DNA from: Actinospica durhamensis
GTDB lineage: Bacteria > Actinomycetota > Actinomycetes > Streptomycetales > Catenulisporaceae
Reading direction: 5' to 3'
Assembly (NCBI RefSeq): GCF_018139695.1
Contig: NZ_JAGSOG010000047.1
Coordinates: forward strand, 1 to 41,528
Length of the DNA stretch: 41,528 bases
Both the position numbers and the translations under genes were made by a program. The notes beneath the pieces are model-generated. The model was not told where the DNA came from. It saw only the letters and a list, made by a program, of their open reading frames with translations, and did no database searches. Position 1 is the stretch's first letter, and the number at the start of each line of letters is the position of its first letter. Below are positions 9,127 through 16,286 of the stretch, piece by piece.

Positions 9127-9849
9127 TCAGTGCACGATCACGGCCACGATCAGGAACACCAGGGCGGCGACCACCGGCGCGATCGTCGCCACATTCGGGC
9201 GCACCGTGACCTTCGGTTGCGCTGCGGCGGAGGCCCCGGCGGCCGGGCGCCCGTGCTGCAGGTCGTTCCAGTGCATGATCCGCTCGTTCATCTCGGACAC
9301 CGCCTGGTCGGCGAAGGACAGCCGGTCGATCGACTCGATGCCGCCGCCGCGGCGGCGCGGGCCCACTTCCGAACCGAAGGGCGCACCGTAGCCGATGTAG
9401 CCGCCGACACGCTGGGGCCTGCCCTCCGCGCGCTGCTGCCGGGTGCGCTCGCGCAGGCGGGCGCGCTCGACCTTGCGCCGGTCGCGCAGCGAGACCGGCA
9501 CGGCCCAGACCGTGTAGCGGGTCTGCTCGGTGTGCACGATGAAGGACAGCTTCGCGGTGAGGTTCGTCACCGCGGACCACGGCACCGAGATCGTGCGCAT
9601 CGGGTTGCGCACCACCAGCCGGTCCTCGTGCGCGAACGCGGCCGGGAAGACGCCGTAGGCGAAGGCCAGGGTGGCCACGAGGAACAGGATCGAGGCGCCG
9701 ATGATGTCCGCGCTGCCCTCCTCCACGAGCAGGTCGATCGCCCCGCCGAGGCAGAACAGCGTCACGAGTGCGCCACCGATCAGCGCGCCGAGGCCGCGGT
9801 AGACCGTGGGCTTCTCGGCCGACTGTGGCGAAGTGGCAGGGGATGTCAT
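9127..9849 (-). CDS. Membrane protein with bacterial PH-like domain
   Basis: This 240-residue protein has two N-terminal membrane helices (about residues 20-42 and 50-75). A beta-rich segment follows (HEDRLVVRNPMRTISVPW... YTVWAVPV), typical of bacterial PH-like (bPH) domains in actinobacterial membrane proteins. After a charged Arg-rich linker there is a single C-terminal helix (VVAALVFLIVAVIV). The function is unknown. The ATG at 9849 has CACAAT seven bases upstream and no ribosome site, so it may be leaderless. It is convergent with pmmB and divergent from deoC, about 200 bp away. Confidence 0.7.
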   Translation of the reverse strand: MTSPATSPQSAEKPTVYRGLGALIGGALVTLFCLGGAIDLLVEEGSADIIGASILFLVATLAFAYGVFPAAFAHEDRLVVRNPMRTISVPWSAVTNLTAKLSFIVHTEQTRYTVWAVPVSLRDRRKVERARLRERTRQQRAEGRPQRVGGYIGYGAPFGSEVGPRRRGGGIESIDRLSFADQAVSEMNERIMHWNDLQHGRPAAGASAAAQPKVTVRPNVATIAPVVAALVFLIVAVIVH

Positions 9850-9856
9850 GATCTGG

Positions 9857-9862
9857 ATTGTG
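9857..9862 (-). promoter_or_regulatory. -10 element, predicted leaderless PH-domain gene
   Basis: CACAAT on the minus strand (one base from TACAAT) ends seven bases before the ATG at 9849. Confidence 0.4.
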
Positions 9863-10033
9863 CCCCACCCGCCCCCGGCGGGTCCATGCGGCCCATGGCG
9901 ACGGTTCGGCAACGGCGGTGGAGCACCGTCCGGAGCCCGGCGACGCGCTGAGCCGGCAAGCGCGCGGCAGGCGTGGGCCACCGCCCCGCGATCCGGGCGG
10001 GCAGGGGGTGCGACGGCACGCTCGGAGAACGTT

Positions 10034-10039
10034 TACTGT
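10034..10039 (+). promoter_or_regulatory. -10 element of the deoC operon
   Basis: TACTGT fits TANNNT and ends six bases before the GTG at 10046. A GGAGG at 10040-10044 is only one base from the GTG, too close for a normal Shine-Dalgarno role, so leaderless initiation is more likely. Confidence 0.45.
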
Positions 10040-10045
10040 GGAGGC

Positions 10046-11020
10046 GTGACCAGCTCCATCCAGGCGGCGACGCAGCCGCACTCAGACCCCGACCCGAGCG
10101 GGGCCGCCGCGACGGAAGCGACTTTGCGGCGCTTTCTTCTCGGCCTGCCCGGGGTGGACAAGGTGGGCCTCGAGGCCCGCGCCGCCCGGCTCGGCACCCG
10201 GTCGATCAAGACCACGGCCAAGGCCGCGGGCATCGACCTGGCGATCCGGATGATCGACCTGACCACGCTGGAGGGAGCGGACACCCCGGGCAAGGTCAGG
10301 TCCCTGTGCGCCAAGGCCCGCCGGCCCGACCCGTCCGACCCCGCCTGCCCCTCCACCGCCGCGGTATGCGTGTACCCGGACATGGTCGCCGTGGCCAAGG
10401 AGCAGCTCGTGGGCAGCGGCGTGCGGGTGGCCTCGGTCGCCACCGCCTTCCCGTCCGGGCGCGCGAGCCTGGAGGTCAAGCTCGCCGACACCGCGTACGC
10501 GGTCGCGGCGGGGGCGGACGAGATCGACATGGTGATCGACCGCGGCGCCTTCCTGTCCGGGCGGCTGTCGGAGGTCTTCGAGGAGATCAGGGCGGTGAAG
10601 GCGGCCTGCGGGAGCGCGCACCTGAAGGTGATCCTGGAGACCGGCGAGCTCGCCGCCTACGACAACGTGCGCCGCGCCTCCTGGCTGGCCATGCTGGCCG
10701 GGGCGGACTTCATCAAGACCTCCACCGGCAAGGTCAGCCCGGCCGCGACGCTGCCGGTGACGCTGCTGATGCTGGAGGCGGTGCGCGACTACACCGCCCA
10801 GACCGGCCGCAAGGTCGGGATGAAGCCCGCCGGCGGCATCCGCACCAGCAAGGACGCGCTCAAGTACCTGGTGACGGTGAACGAGACCCTCGGCGAGGGC
10901 TGGCTGGATCCGGACTGGTTCCGCTTCGGCGCCTCCTCGCTGCTCAACGACCTGCTGTTGCAGCGTCAGAAGCTCGCCTCGGGGCGTTACTCCGGCCCGA
11001 ACTACGTGACGGTGGACTGA
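10046..11020 (+). CDS. deoC: Deoxyribose-phosphate aldolase
   Basis: This class I aldolase (324 residues) splits 2-deoxyribose-5-phosphate into glyceraldehyde-3-phosphate and acetaldehyde. The Schiff-base Lys224 is in FIKTSTGK, the second catalytic lysine Lys260 is in KPAGGIR, and the catalytic Asp is in ADEIDMVID. It is longer than E. coli DeoC because of an N-terminal extension of about 60 residues, as in other actinobacteria. It is the first gene of a three-gene unit: the aldehyde dehydrogenase starts 8 bp downstream. An enzyme that oxidises acetaldehyde next to one that makes it is a coherent arrangement. Confidence 0.94.
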   Translation: MTSSIQAATQPHSDPDPSGAAATEATLRRFLLGLPGVDKVGLEARAARLGTRSIKTTAKAAGIDLAIRMIDLTTLEGADTPGKVRSLCAKARRPDPSDPACPSTAAVCVYPDMVAVAKEQLVGSGVRVASVATAFPSGRASLEVKLADTAYAVAAGADEIDMVIDRGAFLSGRLSEVFEEIRAVKAACGSAHLKVILETGELAAYDNVRRASWLAMLAGADFIKTSTGKVSPAATLPVTLLMLEAVRDYTAQTGRKVGMKPAGGIRTSKDALKYLVTVNETLGEGWLDPDWFRFGASSLLNDLLLQRQKLASGRYSGPNYVTVD

Positions 11021-11028
11021 GAAGACAC

Positions 11029-12462
11029 ATGGGCATCTTCGAGTACGCGCCCGCGCCGGAATCGCGCGCGGTCGTCGACATCAAGCCGAGCTACGACCTG
11101 TTCATCGGCGGCGAGTTCGTCCCGGCCACCGGCGGGGTGTTCAAGAGCGTGAACCCGGCCACCGAGGAGGTGCTGGCCGAGATCGGGCTGGCCTCGGACG
11201 CGGACGTGGACCGCGCCGTGGCCGCCGCGCGCACGGCGTACGAGCGCGTCTGGTCCCGGATGCCGGGAGCCGAGCGCGGCAAGTACCTGTTCCGGATCGC
11301 CCGGATCATCCAGGAGCGGGCCCGCGAGCTGGCCGTGCTGGAGTCGATCGACAACGGCAAGCCGATCCGGGAGACCCGCGACGTGGACGTGCCGCTGGTG
11401 GCGGCGCACTTCTTCCACTACGCCGGGTGGGCCGACAAGCTGGAGTACGCCGGGTACGGTCCGAACCCGCGGCCGCTGGGCGTCGCGGCGCAGGTCATCC
11501 CGTGGAACTTCCCGCTGCTGATGCTGGCCTGGAAGATCGCGCCCGCGCTGGCCTGCGGGAACACCGTCGTGCTCAAGCCGGCCGAGACCACGCCGCTGAC
11601 CGCGCTGCTGTTCGCCGAGATCTGCCGGCAGGCCGAACTGCCGGCCGGGGTGGTCAACATCGTGACCGGCGCGGGCGAGACCGGCGCGCGGCTGGTGGCG
11701 CACCCGGGCGTGGACAAGGTGGCCTTCACCGGGTCCACCGCCGTGGGCCGCTCGATCGCGCGCGCGGTGGCCGGGACCGACAAGAAGCTGACGCTCGAGC
11801 TCGGCGGCAAGGCCGCGAACATCGTGTTCGACGACGCGCCGATCGACCAGGCGGTGGAGGGGATCGTGGACTCGATCTTCTTCAACCAGGGCCAGGTCTG
11901 CTGCGCCGGATCCCGGCTGCTGGTGCAGGAGTCGATCCAGGACGAGCTGCTGGACGCGCTGCGGCGGCGGATGGGCACGCTGCGGCTCGGCGACCCGCTG
12001 GACAAGAACACGGACGTCGGCGCGATCAACTCGGCCGAGCAGCTGGCCCGGATCACCGAGCTGACCGCGGCCGGCGAGGCCGAGGGGGCCGAGCGCTGGT
12101 CGCCGGCCTGCGAGCTGCCCGCGCAGGGCTTCTGGTTCGCCCCGACGATCTTCACGAACGTCTCGGCCACGCACCGGATCGCGCGCGAGGAGATCTTCGG
12201 CCCGGTCCTCTCGGTGCTGACCTTCCGCACCCCGGACGAGGCGATCGCCAAGGCCAACAACACCCCGTACGGCCTGTCCGCGGGCGTGTGGACGGAGAAG
12301 GGTTCGCGGATCCTGTCCATGGCCAAGCGGCTGCGGGCCGGGGTGGTGTGGGCGAACACCTTCAACAAGTTCGACCCGGCGTCGCCGTTCGGCGGGTACA
12401 AGGAGTCGGGCTACGGCCGCGAGGGCGGTCTGCAGGGACTGGAGGCCTACCTCGATGTCTGA
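11029..12462 (+). CDS. NAD(P)-dependent aldehyde dehydrogenase
   Basis: This is a complete catalytic aldehyde dehydrogenase (477 residues). It has oxyanion Asn160 in PWNFPLLM, the cofactor loop FTGSTAVG, general base Glu257 in LELGGK, nucleophile Cys291 in GQVCCAGSR, and the EEIFGPVLSVL segment. It ends at GLQGLEAYLDV, so the usual final strand (often ...KTVW..) is missing. From its position behind deoC, the likely substrate is acetaldehyde (inference). Its last 8 bases overlap the start of the next gene, whose product keeps a KTVW-type tail. That implies translational coupling and perhaps a mixed oligomer. Confidence 0.92.
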   Translation: MGIFEYAPAPESRAVVDIKPSYDLFIGGEFVPATGGVFKSVNPATEEVLAEIGLASDADVDRAVAAARTAYERVWSRMPGAERGKYLFRIARIIQERARELAVLESIDNGKPIRETRDVDVPLVAAHFFHYAGWADKLEYAGYGPNPRPLGVAAQVIPWNFPLLMLAWKIAPALACGNTVVLKPAETTPLTALLFAEICRQAELPAGVVNIVTGAGETGARLVAHPGVDKVAFTGSTAVGRSIARAVAGTDKKLTLELGGKAANIVFDDAPIDQAVEGIVDSIFFNQGQVCCAGSRLLVQESIQDELLDALRRRMGTLRLGDPLDKNTDVGAINSAEQLARITELTAAGEAEGAERWSPACELPAQGFWFAPTIFTNVSATHRIAREEIFGPVLSVLTFRTPDEAIAKANNTPYGLSAGVWTEKGSRILSMAKRLRAGVVWANTFNKFDPASPFGGYKESGYGREGGLQGLEAYLDV

Positions 12463-13447
12463 CAAGGACAAGAGCGCCAAGAAGACGGCGGCGCCGGCCA
12501 AGGCCGCGGCCAAGCGGACCGCGGCCGAGGTTGCGGCGCCCGAGGTGACCGCGCCCGCGGAAACCGCGACCGCGCAGGCCACGGCCCGGCTGACGGTGCG
12601 TAAGACGTACAAGCTGTACATCGGCGGGGCGTTCCCGCGTTCGGAGAGCGGACGGAGCTACGAGGTGGCCTCGGCTGACGGCGCGTTCCTGGCGAACGCC
12701 GCGCTGGCCTCGCGCAAGGACGCGCGGGACGCGGTGGTCAAGGCGCGCTCCGCGTTCTCCGGCTGGTCCGGCGCGACCGCGTACCTCAGGGGCCAGATCC
12801 TCTACCGGGTGGCCGAGATGCTCGAGGGGCGCCGCGAGCAGTTCGTGGCCGAGGTGCGCTCGGTCGAAGGCGTGACCGAGGCCGCCGCGGCGGCGCAGGT
12901 GGACGCGGCGATCGACCGGTGGGTCTGGTACGCCGGCTGGACCGACAAGATCGGCCAGATCCGCTCGGCCGCGAACCCGGTCTCCGGGCCGTTCTGGAAC
13001 GTCTCCTCGCCGGAGCCGAGCGGGGTGGTGGCGCTGTTCGCGCCGGAGCGTCCGTCGCTGCTCGGGGTGGTCTCGGTGCTGGCGCCGGCGATCGCGGTGG
13101 GCAACACGGCCGTGCTGGTGGCGCCGGACTCCGCGGCGCTGCCCGCGATCAGCCTGGCCGAGGTGCTGGCCACCTCCGACCTGCCGGGCGGGGTGGTCAA
13201 CATCCTGACCGGGCGCGCGGCCGAGCTCGGCAAGCCGCTGGCCGACCACCTCGACGTGGACGGGCTCGACCTGGCCGGGATCGCGGACGCGGACTTCGCC
13301 GTCGAGCTCGAGCGGGCCGCCGCGGAGAACCTCAAGCGGGTACTGCGCCCGGCCGCGGCGCCGGCCGACTGGACCGGGCACCCGGGCACGACGCGGCTGA
13401 CGGCGTTCCTGGAGACCAAGACGGTCTGGCACCCGATCGGCGCCTGA
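12455..13447 (+). CDS. Truncated, catalytically dead aldehyde dehydrogenase paralogue
   Basis: This 330-residue protein belongs to the aldehyde dehydrogenase superfamily but lacks its catalytic half. The Ala/Lys-rich head (about residues 1-48) resembles a disordered basic tail. From TYKLYIGGAFPRSESGRSYE the N-terminal nucleotide-binding domain can be followed. The oxyanion PWN motif is replaced by LFAPERPSL, the ELGG glutamate and GQxC cysteine segments are absent, and the protein ends FLETKTVWHPIG, resembling the C-terminal strand of full-length enzymes. Smooth reading and normal codon use argue against a pseudogene. It overlaps the active enzyme by 8 bp. A structural or regulatory partner is the likeliest role (inference). 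Confidence 0.82.
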   Translation: MSDKDKSAKKTAAPAKAAAKRTAAEVAAPEVTAPAETATAQATARLTVRKTYKLYIGGAFPRSESGRSYEVASADGAFLANAALASRKDARDAVVKARSAFSGWSGATAYLRGQILYRVAEMLEGRREQFVAEVRSVEGVTEAAAAAQVDAAIDRWVWYAGWTDKIGQIRSAANPVSGPFWNVSSPEPSGVVALFAPERPSLLGVVSVLAPAIAVGNTAVLVAPDSAALPAISLAEVLATSDLPGGVVNILTGRAAELGKPLADHLDVDGLDLAGIADADFAVELERAAAENLKRVLRPAAAPADWTGHPGTTRLTAFLETKTVWHPIGA

Positions 13448-13496
13448 TCCGGCGTCACACCCGCCGCGGCACAGGGCCGAGGGCGCCGCACAACGC

Positions 13497-13540
13497 CGAC
13501 AGGCCCCGGCATCGGAGCGATCCGACGCCGGGGCCTGTCG
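13497..13540. terminator. Bidirectional terminator hairpin
   Basis: A near-perfect inverted repeat with arms CGACAGGCCCCGGC and GCCGGGGCCTGTCG extends inward by TCGGA/TCCGA around a GCGA loop. It ends the deoC unit and the convergent membrane-protein gene. Confidence 0.85.
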
Positions 13541-13592
13541 TATGCGGTGGCTCCCGCGTGGGAACCGGGTGGACCGTGGGGTCCGTCGGGGC

Positions 13593-14507
13593 CTACTGCC
13601 AGTTGCCGACCCCGAACGGGCCCTCCTGCTGGTTCGGGTCCTGGCCCTGGCCCTGCGGGGGCATCGGCCGGGTCGGCGGGGGCTGCGGGACGGTGTTCTG
13701 GCCGCCGGGTCCCGCGGGCTGCCAGGGCTGCGGGGACGGGGCGTACTCCTGCATGGTGGGGGGCACCGGCGGGATCATCTGGGTACGCTCGCCGCCCTGG
13801 CCGGGGGGCGGCACCGAGAAGGAGCCGGTGACGGACTGCTGGGCCTGGAGGGTCGGGGGACCCGCCGGGTTCTGCGGGGGCAGGTACGCGGTCTGGTCGT
13901 TGGCCTGGCCGGGGCTCCAGTTGAACCCGCCCTGCTGCGGGCCGCCCTGCTGGGGGCCCTGGGGACCGCCCTGCGGAGCCTGCGGGCCGCCCTGCTGCGG
14001 GCCGCCCATCGGCGGCGGGGCCTGCGGGTTGCGGAAGCCGCCGACGATCGGGGCGCTGGGGGCGCCCGGAGCCGGGGTCGCGGCGTGCGCGGACTGCCAG
14101 GTCAGCCAGGTGTACCAGGCGGCCAGGCCGAGCACGACGATGCCGGCCACCCCGCCGAGGAAGTAGGCGAACTTCTGGGTGCCGCTCGCGCCCTGCTCGC
14201 CGAGGCCGGCGAAGAAGGCGACAAGGCCGAAAAGGCCGCCGGCCAGCGCGGAGATCAGCGAGATCAGCGTGACCAGCCTGGCCTTGCCGATCGGGGCGCC
14301 GGCGTGGTTCGCGAGGTACACCGCGATCGCCAGGGCGAGTGCCACCTGGAAGCTCAGCAGGCTCCCGGCAACATTGGCCGAGATGTCGGAGAAGCTGCCA
14401 TTGCTCGTGAACAACAGCAGGATCACCGCGGACAGCTCGGACAGGGCCGCGAAGAGCGCCGCCCCCAGCGCCGCGGGTTCACGCAGCCTCTTGATCGCTT
14501 CTGTCAT
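13593..14507 (-). CDS. Four-helix membrane protein with Pro/Gln/Gly-rich tail
   Basis: I cannot assign a function to this 304-residue protein. Residues 1-150 hold about four hydrophobic helices (for example LGAALFAALSELSAVILLLF and YFLGGVAGIVVLGLAAWYTW). The remaining 150 residues are low complexity, dominated by Pro, Gln and Gly, with GGPQQGG- and GPQGPQ-type repeats. The tail is probably disordered and may lie in the cytoplasm or cell wall. Such architecture is common among actinobacterial envelope proteins. The ATG at 14507 starts the hydrophobic part; no strong ribosome site is visible. It follows the SigQ-like gene in the same direction after about 190 bp. Confidence 0.7.
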   Translation of the reverse strand: MTEAIKRLREPAALGAALFAALSELSAVILLLFTSNGSFSDISANVAGSLLSFQVALALAIAVYLANHAGAPIGKARLVTLISLISALAGGLFGLVAFFAGLGEQGASGTQKFAYFLGGVAGIVVLGLAAWYTWLTWQSAHAATPAPGAPSAPIVGGFRNPQAPPPMGGPQQGGPQAPQGGPQGPQQGGPQQGGFNWSPGQANDQTAYLPPQNPAGPPTLQAQQSVTGSFSVPPPGQGGERTQMIPPVPPTMQEYAPSPQPWQPAGPGGQNTVPQPPPTRPMPPQGQGQDPNQQEGPFGVGNWQ

Positions 14508-14659
14508 GAGAACGTGGATATCCCTGCAGTCGGAGTTTCTGTGACCCGCCAAGGATTGCAGAGTCGGCGGGGGTCTTAAACCCGTGAGATGCGCAGTCGC
14601 ACCGTCGCACCGGGTCACCCCGCCCCGCCGACCCTTACCGCGCTCCCGCGGGCCCGGCG

Positions 14660-14677
14660 GGCCGGGCGCGCCCGGCC
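14660..14677 (-). terminator. GC-rich palindrome after the sigma factor gene
   Basis: An 18-base perfect palindrome (GGCCGGGCG/CGCCCGGCC) lies just downstream of the sigma-factor stop and is a candidate terminator. It has no T-run. Confidence 0.4.
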
Positions 14678-14693
14678 GGCCCGAGCCGACCGG

Positions 14694-15326
14694 TCAGGCC
14701 GCCACCGGCTCGAGCCACTGCGCGTCGGAGGTGACGTAGCCGGCCAGCGGACGCAGCGAGGGGTCGTCGCGCAGTTTGCGCAGGGCACGCCACAGCGCGG
14801 ACTTCACCGTGCCGACCGACACGCCCATGCGCTCGGCGATCTCGGTGTCGGTGTAGGAGCCGTAGTAGCGCAGCGAAAGGGCCTCGCGGTCGCGCGCGGA
14901 GAGCCGGCCGAGCGCGCGGGCGACCGCCACCCGCATCTCCACCTGCGTCATCGACTCGCCGTCGTATGGGCGCTCGGGCAGCTCGTCGGTGGGGTACTCC
15001 TCCACCCGGCGCTTGCGCCACTGCGAGATCTGGTGGTTCGTCATGGTGCGGCGCAGGTAGGAGCCGACCACGGCCTTGTCCTCGATGCGGTGCCAGGCCT
15101 GGTAGGTCTTGAGCAGGCCCTCCTGCAGCAGATCCTCGGCCTCGGTGCGGTCTCCGGCCACCTGGTGGGCGGTGCGCAGCAGCGAGGAACGGCGTTCGGC
15201 CACGTACGCGGCGAAGTCGCCGGGAATCGTGGCCGAAGCGTTATCGATCGCGCGGGAACCGGCGGCCGCGGGGGGCGCGTCTGCTCTTTCGGCGGGGACA
15301 GGAAGGGTCAGAGTTGGGAAGCTCAT
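14694..15326 (-). CDS. sigQ: SigE-family ECF sigma factor, SigQ-like
   Basis: This 210-residue ECF sigma factor has region 2 (FAAYVAERRSSLLRTAHQVAGD...EDLLQEGLLKTYQAW) and region 4 (LSARDREALSLRYYGSYTD, HTH MGVSVGTVKSALWRALRKL). It should redirect RNA polymerase to a small promoter set. No anti-sigma gene is adjacent. It is divergent from the AfsQ1/AfsQ2-like genes, exactly as sigQ is in Streptomyces coelicolor, where AfsQ1 controls sigQ. That context supports the name. A putative AfsQ1 box lies between them. The ATG at 15326 has AGGGTGG upstream; a GTG three codons earlier is possible. Confidence 0.85.
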   Translation of the reverse strand: MSFPTLTLPVPAERADAPPAAAGSRAIDNASATIPGDFAAYVAERRSSLLRTAHQVAGDRTEAEDLLQEGLLKTYQAWHRIEDKAVVGSYLRRTMTNHQISQWRKRRVEEYPTDELPERPYDGESMTQVEMRVAVARALGRLSARDREALSLRYYGSYTDTEIAERMGVSVGTVKSALWRALRKLRDDPSLRPLAGYVTSDAQWLEPVAA

Positions 15327-15371
15327 GGCTACCACCCTGGTCCCCGCTCTTCATCGCCCAGTCCGATTCGC

Positions 15372-15387
15372 GTCACAGCTTTGCCAC
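15372..15387. promoter_or_regulatory. Candidate AfsQ1-binding site
   Basis: The 16 bases are GTCAC, six bases (AGCTTT), then GCCAC. The published Streptomyces AfsQ1 site is GTNAC-N6-GTNAC, so nine of ten defined positions fit allowing N. It lies 46 bp before the sigma factor start and about 190 bp before afsQ1, suited to control the sigma gene. Confidence 0.5.
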
Positions 15388-15561
15388 AGGGTCGCGGAGC
15401 GGGCGCACGCCCGTCACCTCGGGTGTAGTACCGAACACGCGAAGTGATCTTCGTTCCCGACACGCTCACTGGGGGTGTCCGGGCCATGACGGCGTGTCCA
15501 CCGGAATGCGACGGAGATCTCGGCCCACGCGTACGGGTACCGCAGACAGGCGTTTCATCGG

Positions 15562-15567
15562 TAAAAA
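15562..15567 (+). promoter_or_regulatory. Possible -10 of afsQ1
   Basis: TAAAAA in the only A-rich patch of the intergenic region ends seven bases before the GTG at 15575, the spacing expected for a leaderless mRNA. The final base deviates from TANNNT. Confidence 0.3.
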
Positions 15568-15574
15568 TGGGTAG

Positions 15575-16261
15575 GTGCCTAGTCTCCTGCTCGTCGAAGA
15601 CGATCCCTCCATCCGGATGGCGATCGAGCTCGCGCTGACCCGACAGGGTCACCGTGTGACGACCGCCGCCACGGGCGAGGAGGGTCTGGAACTGTGGCAG
15701 ACCCAGCGTCCCGAGCTCGTCGTGCTCGACGTGATGCTCCCCGGCCTCGACGGCTTCGAGGTGTGCCGCCGCATCCGGCGTACCGACCAGGTGCCCATCA
15801 TCCTGCTGACCGCGCGCAGCGACGACATCGACGTCGTGGTGGGCCTGGAGTCCGGCGCGGACGACTACGTGGTCAAGCCGGTGCAGCCGCGGGTGCTCGA
15901 CGCGCGCATCCGGGCGGTGCTGCGGCGCCACGGCGGATCGGTGCCCGACCAGGCGGACGTGGCCGTGTTCGGGGACCTCTCGGTGGACCGCTCCGCCATG
16001 ATCGTCTCGCGCGCCGGGGTGCCCATCTCGCTCACCCCCACCGAGCTGAAGCTGCTGGTCGAGCTCTCCCGCCGGCCCGGCCAGGCCCTCTCGCGCCAGC
16101 AGCTGCTGCGGCTGGTGTGGGACCACGACTATCTCGGCGACTCGCGGCTGGTGGACGCCTGCGTGCAGCGGCTGCGCGCCAAGGTCGAGCTGGTGCCCGG
16201 GGACCCGCAGCTCATCCGCACCGTGCGCGGCATCGGCTACCGCTTGGACCCCCCGCGGTGA
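15575..16261 (+). CDS. afsQ1: AfsQ1-like OmpR-family response regulator
   Basis: This 228-residue response regulator has an N-terminal receiver and a C-terminal OmpR/PhoB winged helix. Receiver residues are the acidic pocket (EDD, residues 8-10), phosphoacceptor Asp52 in VVLDVMLPG, Thr79 in LLTAR and Lys101 in VVKP. The DNA-binding half contains LTPTELKLLVEL, the RLVDACVQRLRAKVE recognition helix and TVRGIGYRL. In Streptomyces, AfsQ1 is phosphorylated by AfsQ2 and acts on antibiotic and nitrogen genes and on sigQ; the same order here supports the assignment. The kinase gene begins 25 bp downstream. Confidence 0.88.
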   Translation: MPSLLLVEDDPSIRMAIELALTRQGHRVTTAATGEEGLELWQTQRPELVVLDVMLPGLDGFEVCRRIRRTDQVPIILLTARSDDIDVVVGLESGADDYVVKPVQPRVLDARIRAVLRRHGGSVPDQADVAVFGDLSVDRSAMIVSRAGVPISLTPTELKLLVELSRRPGQALSRQQLLRLVWDHDYLGDSRLVDACVQRLRAKVELVPGDPQLIRTVRGIGYRLDPPR

Positions 16262-16286
16262 GCGCGCCCGGCCCGGGGCGGAAGCG

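Noticed and set aside
12455-13447. Calling the short aldehyde dehydrogenase a pseudogene
   Set aside because: The frame is intact, starts inside the preceding gene with coupled translation, and ends with a family-like tail. Loss of the catalytic half looks like an internal deletion in a maintained protein.
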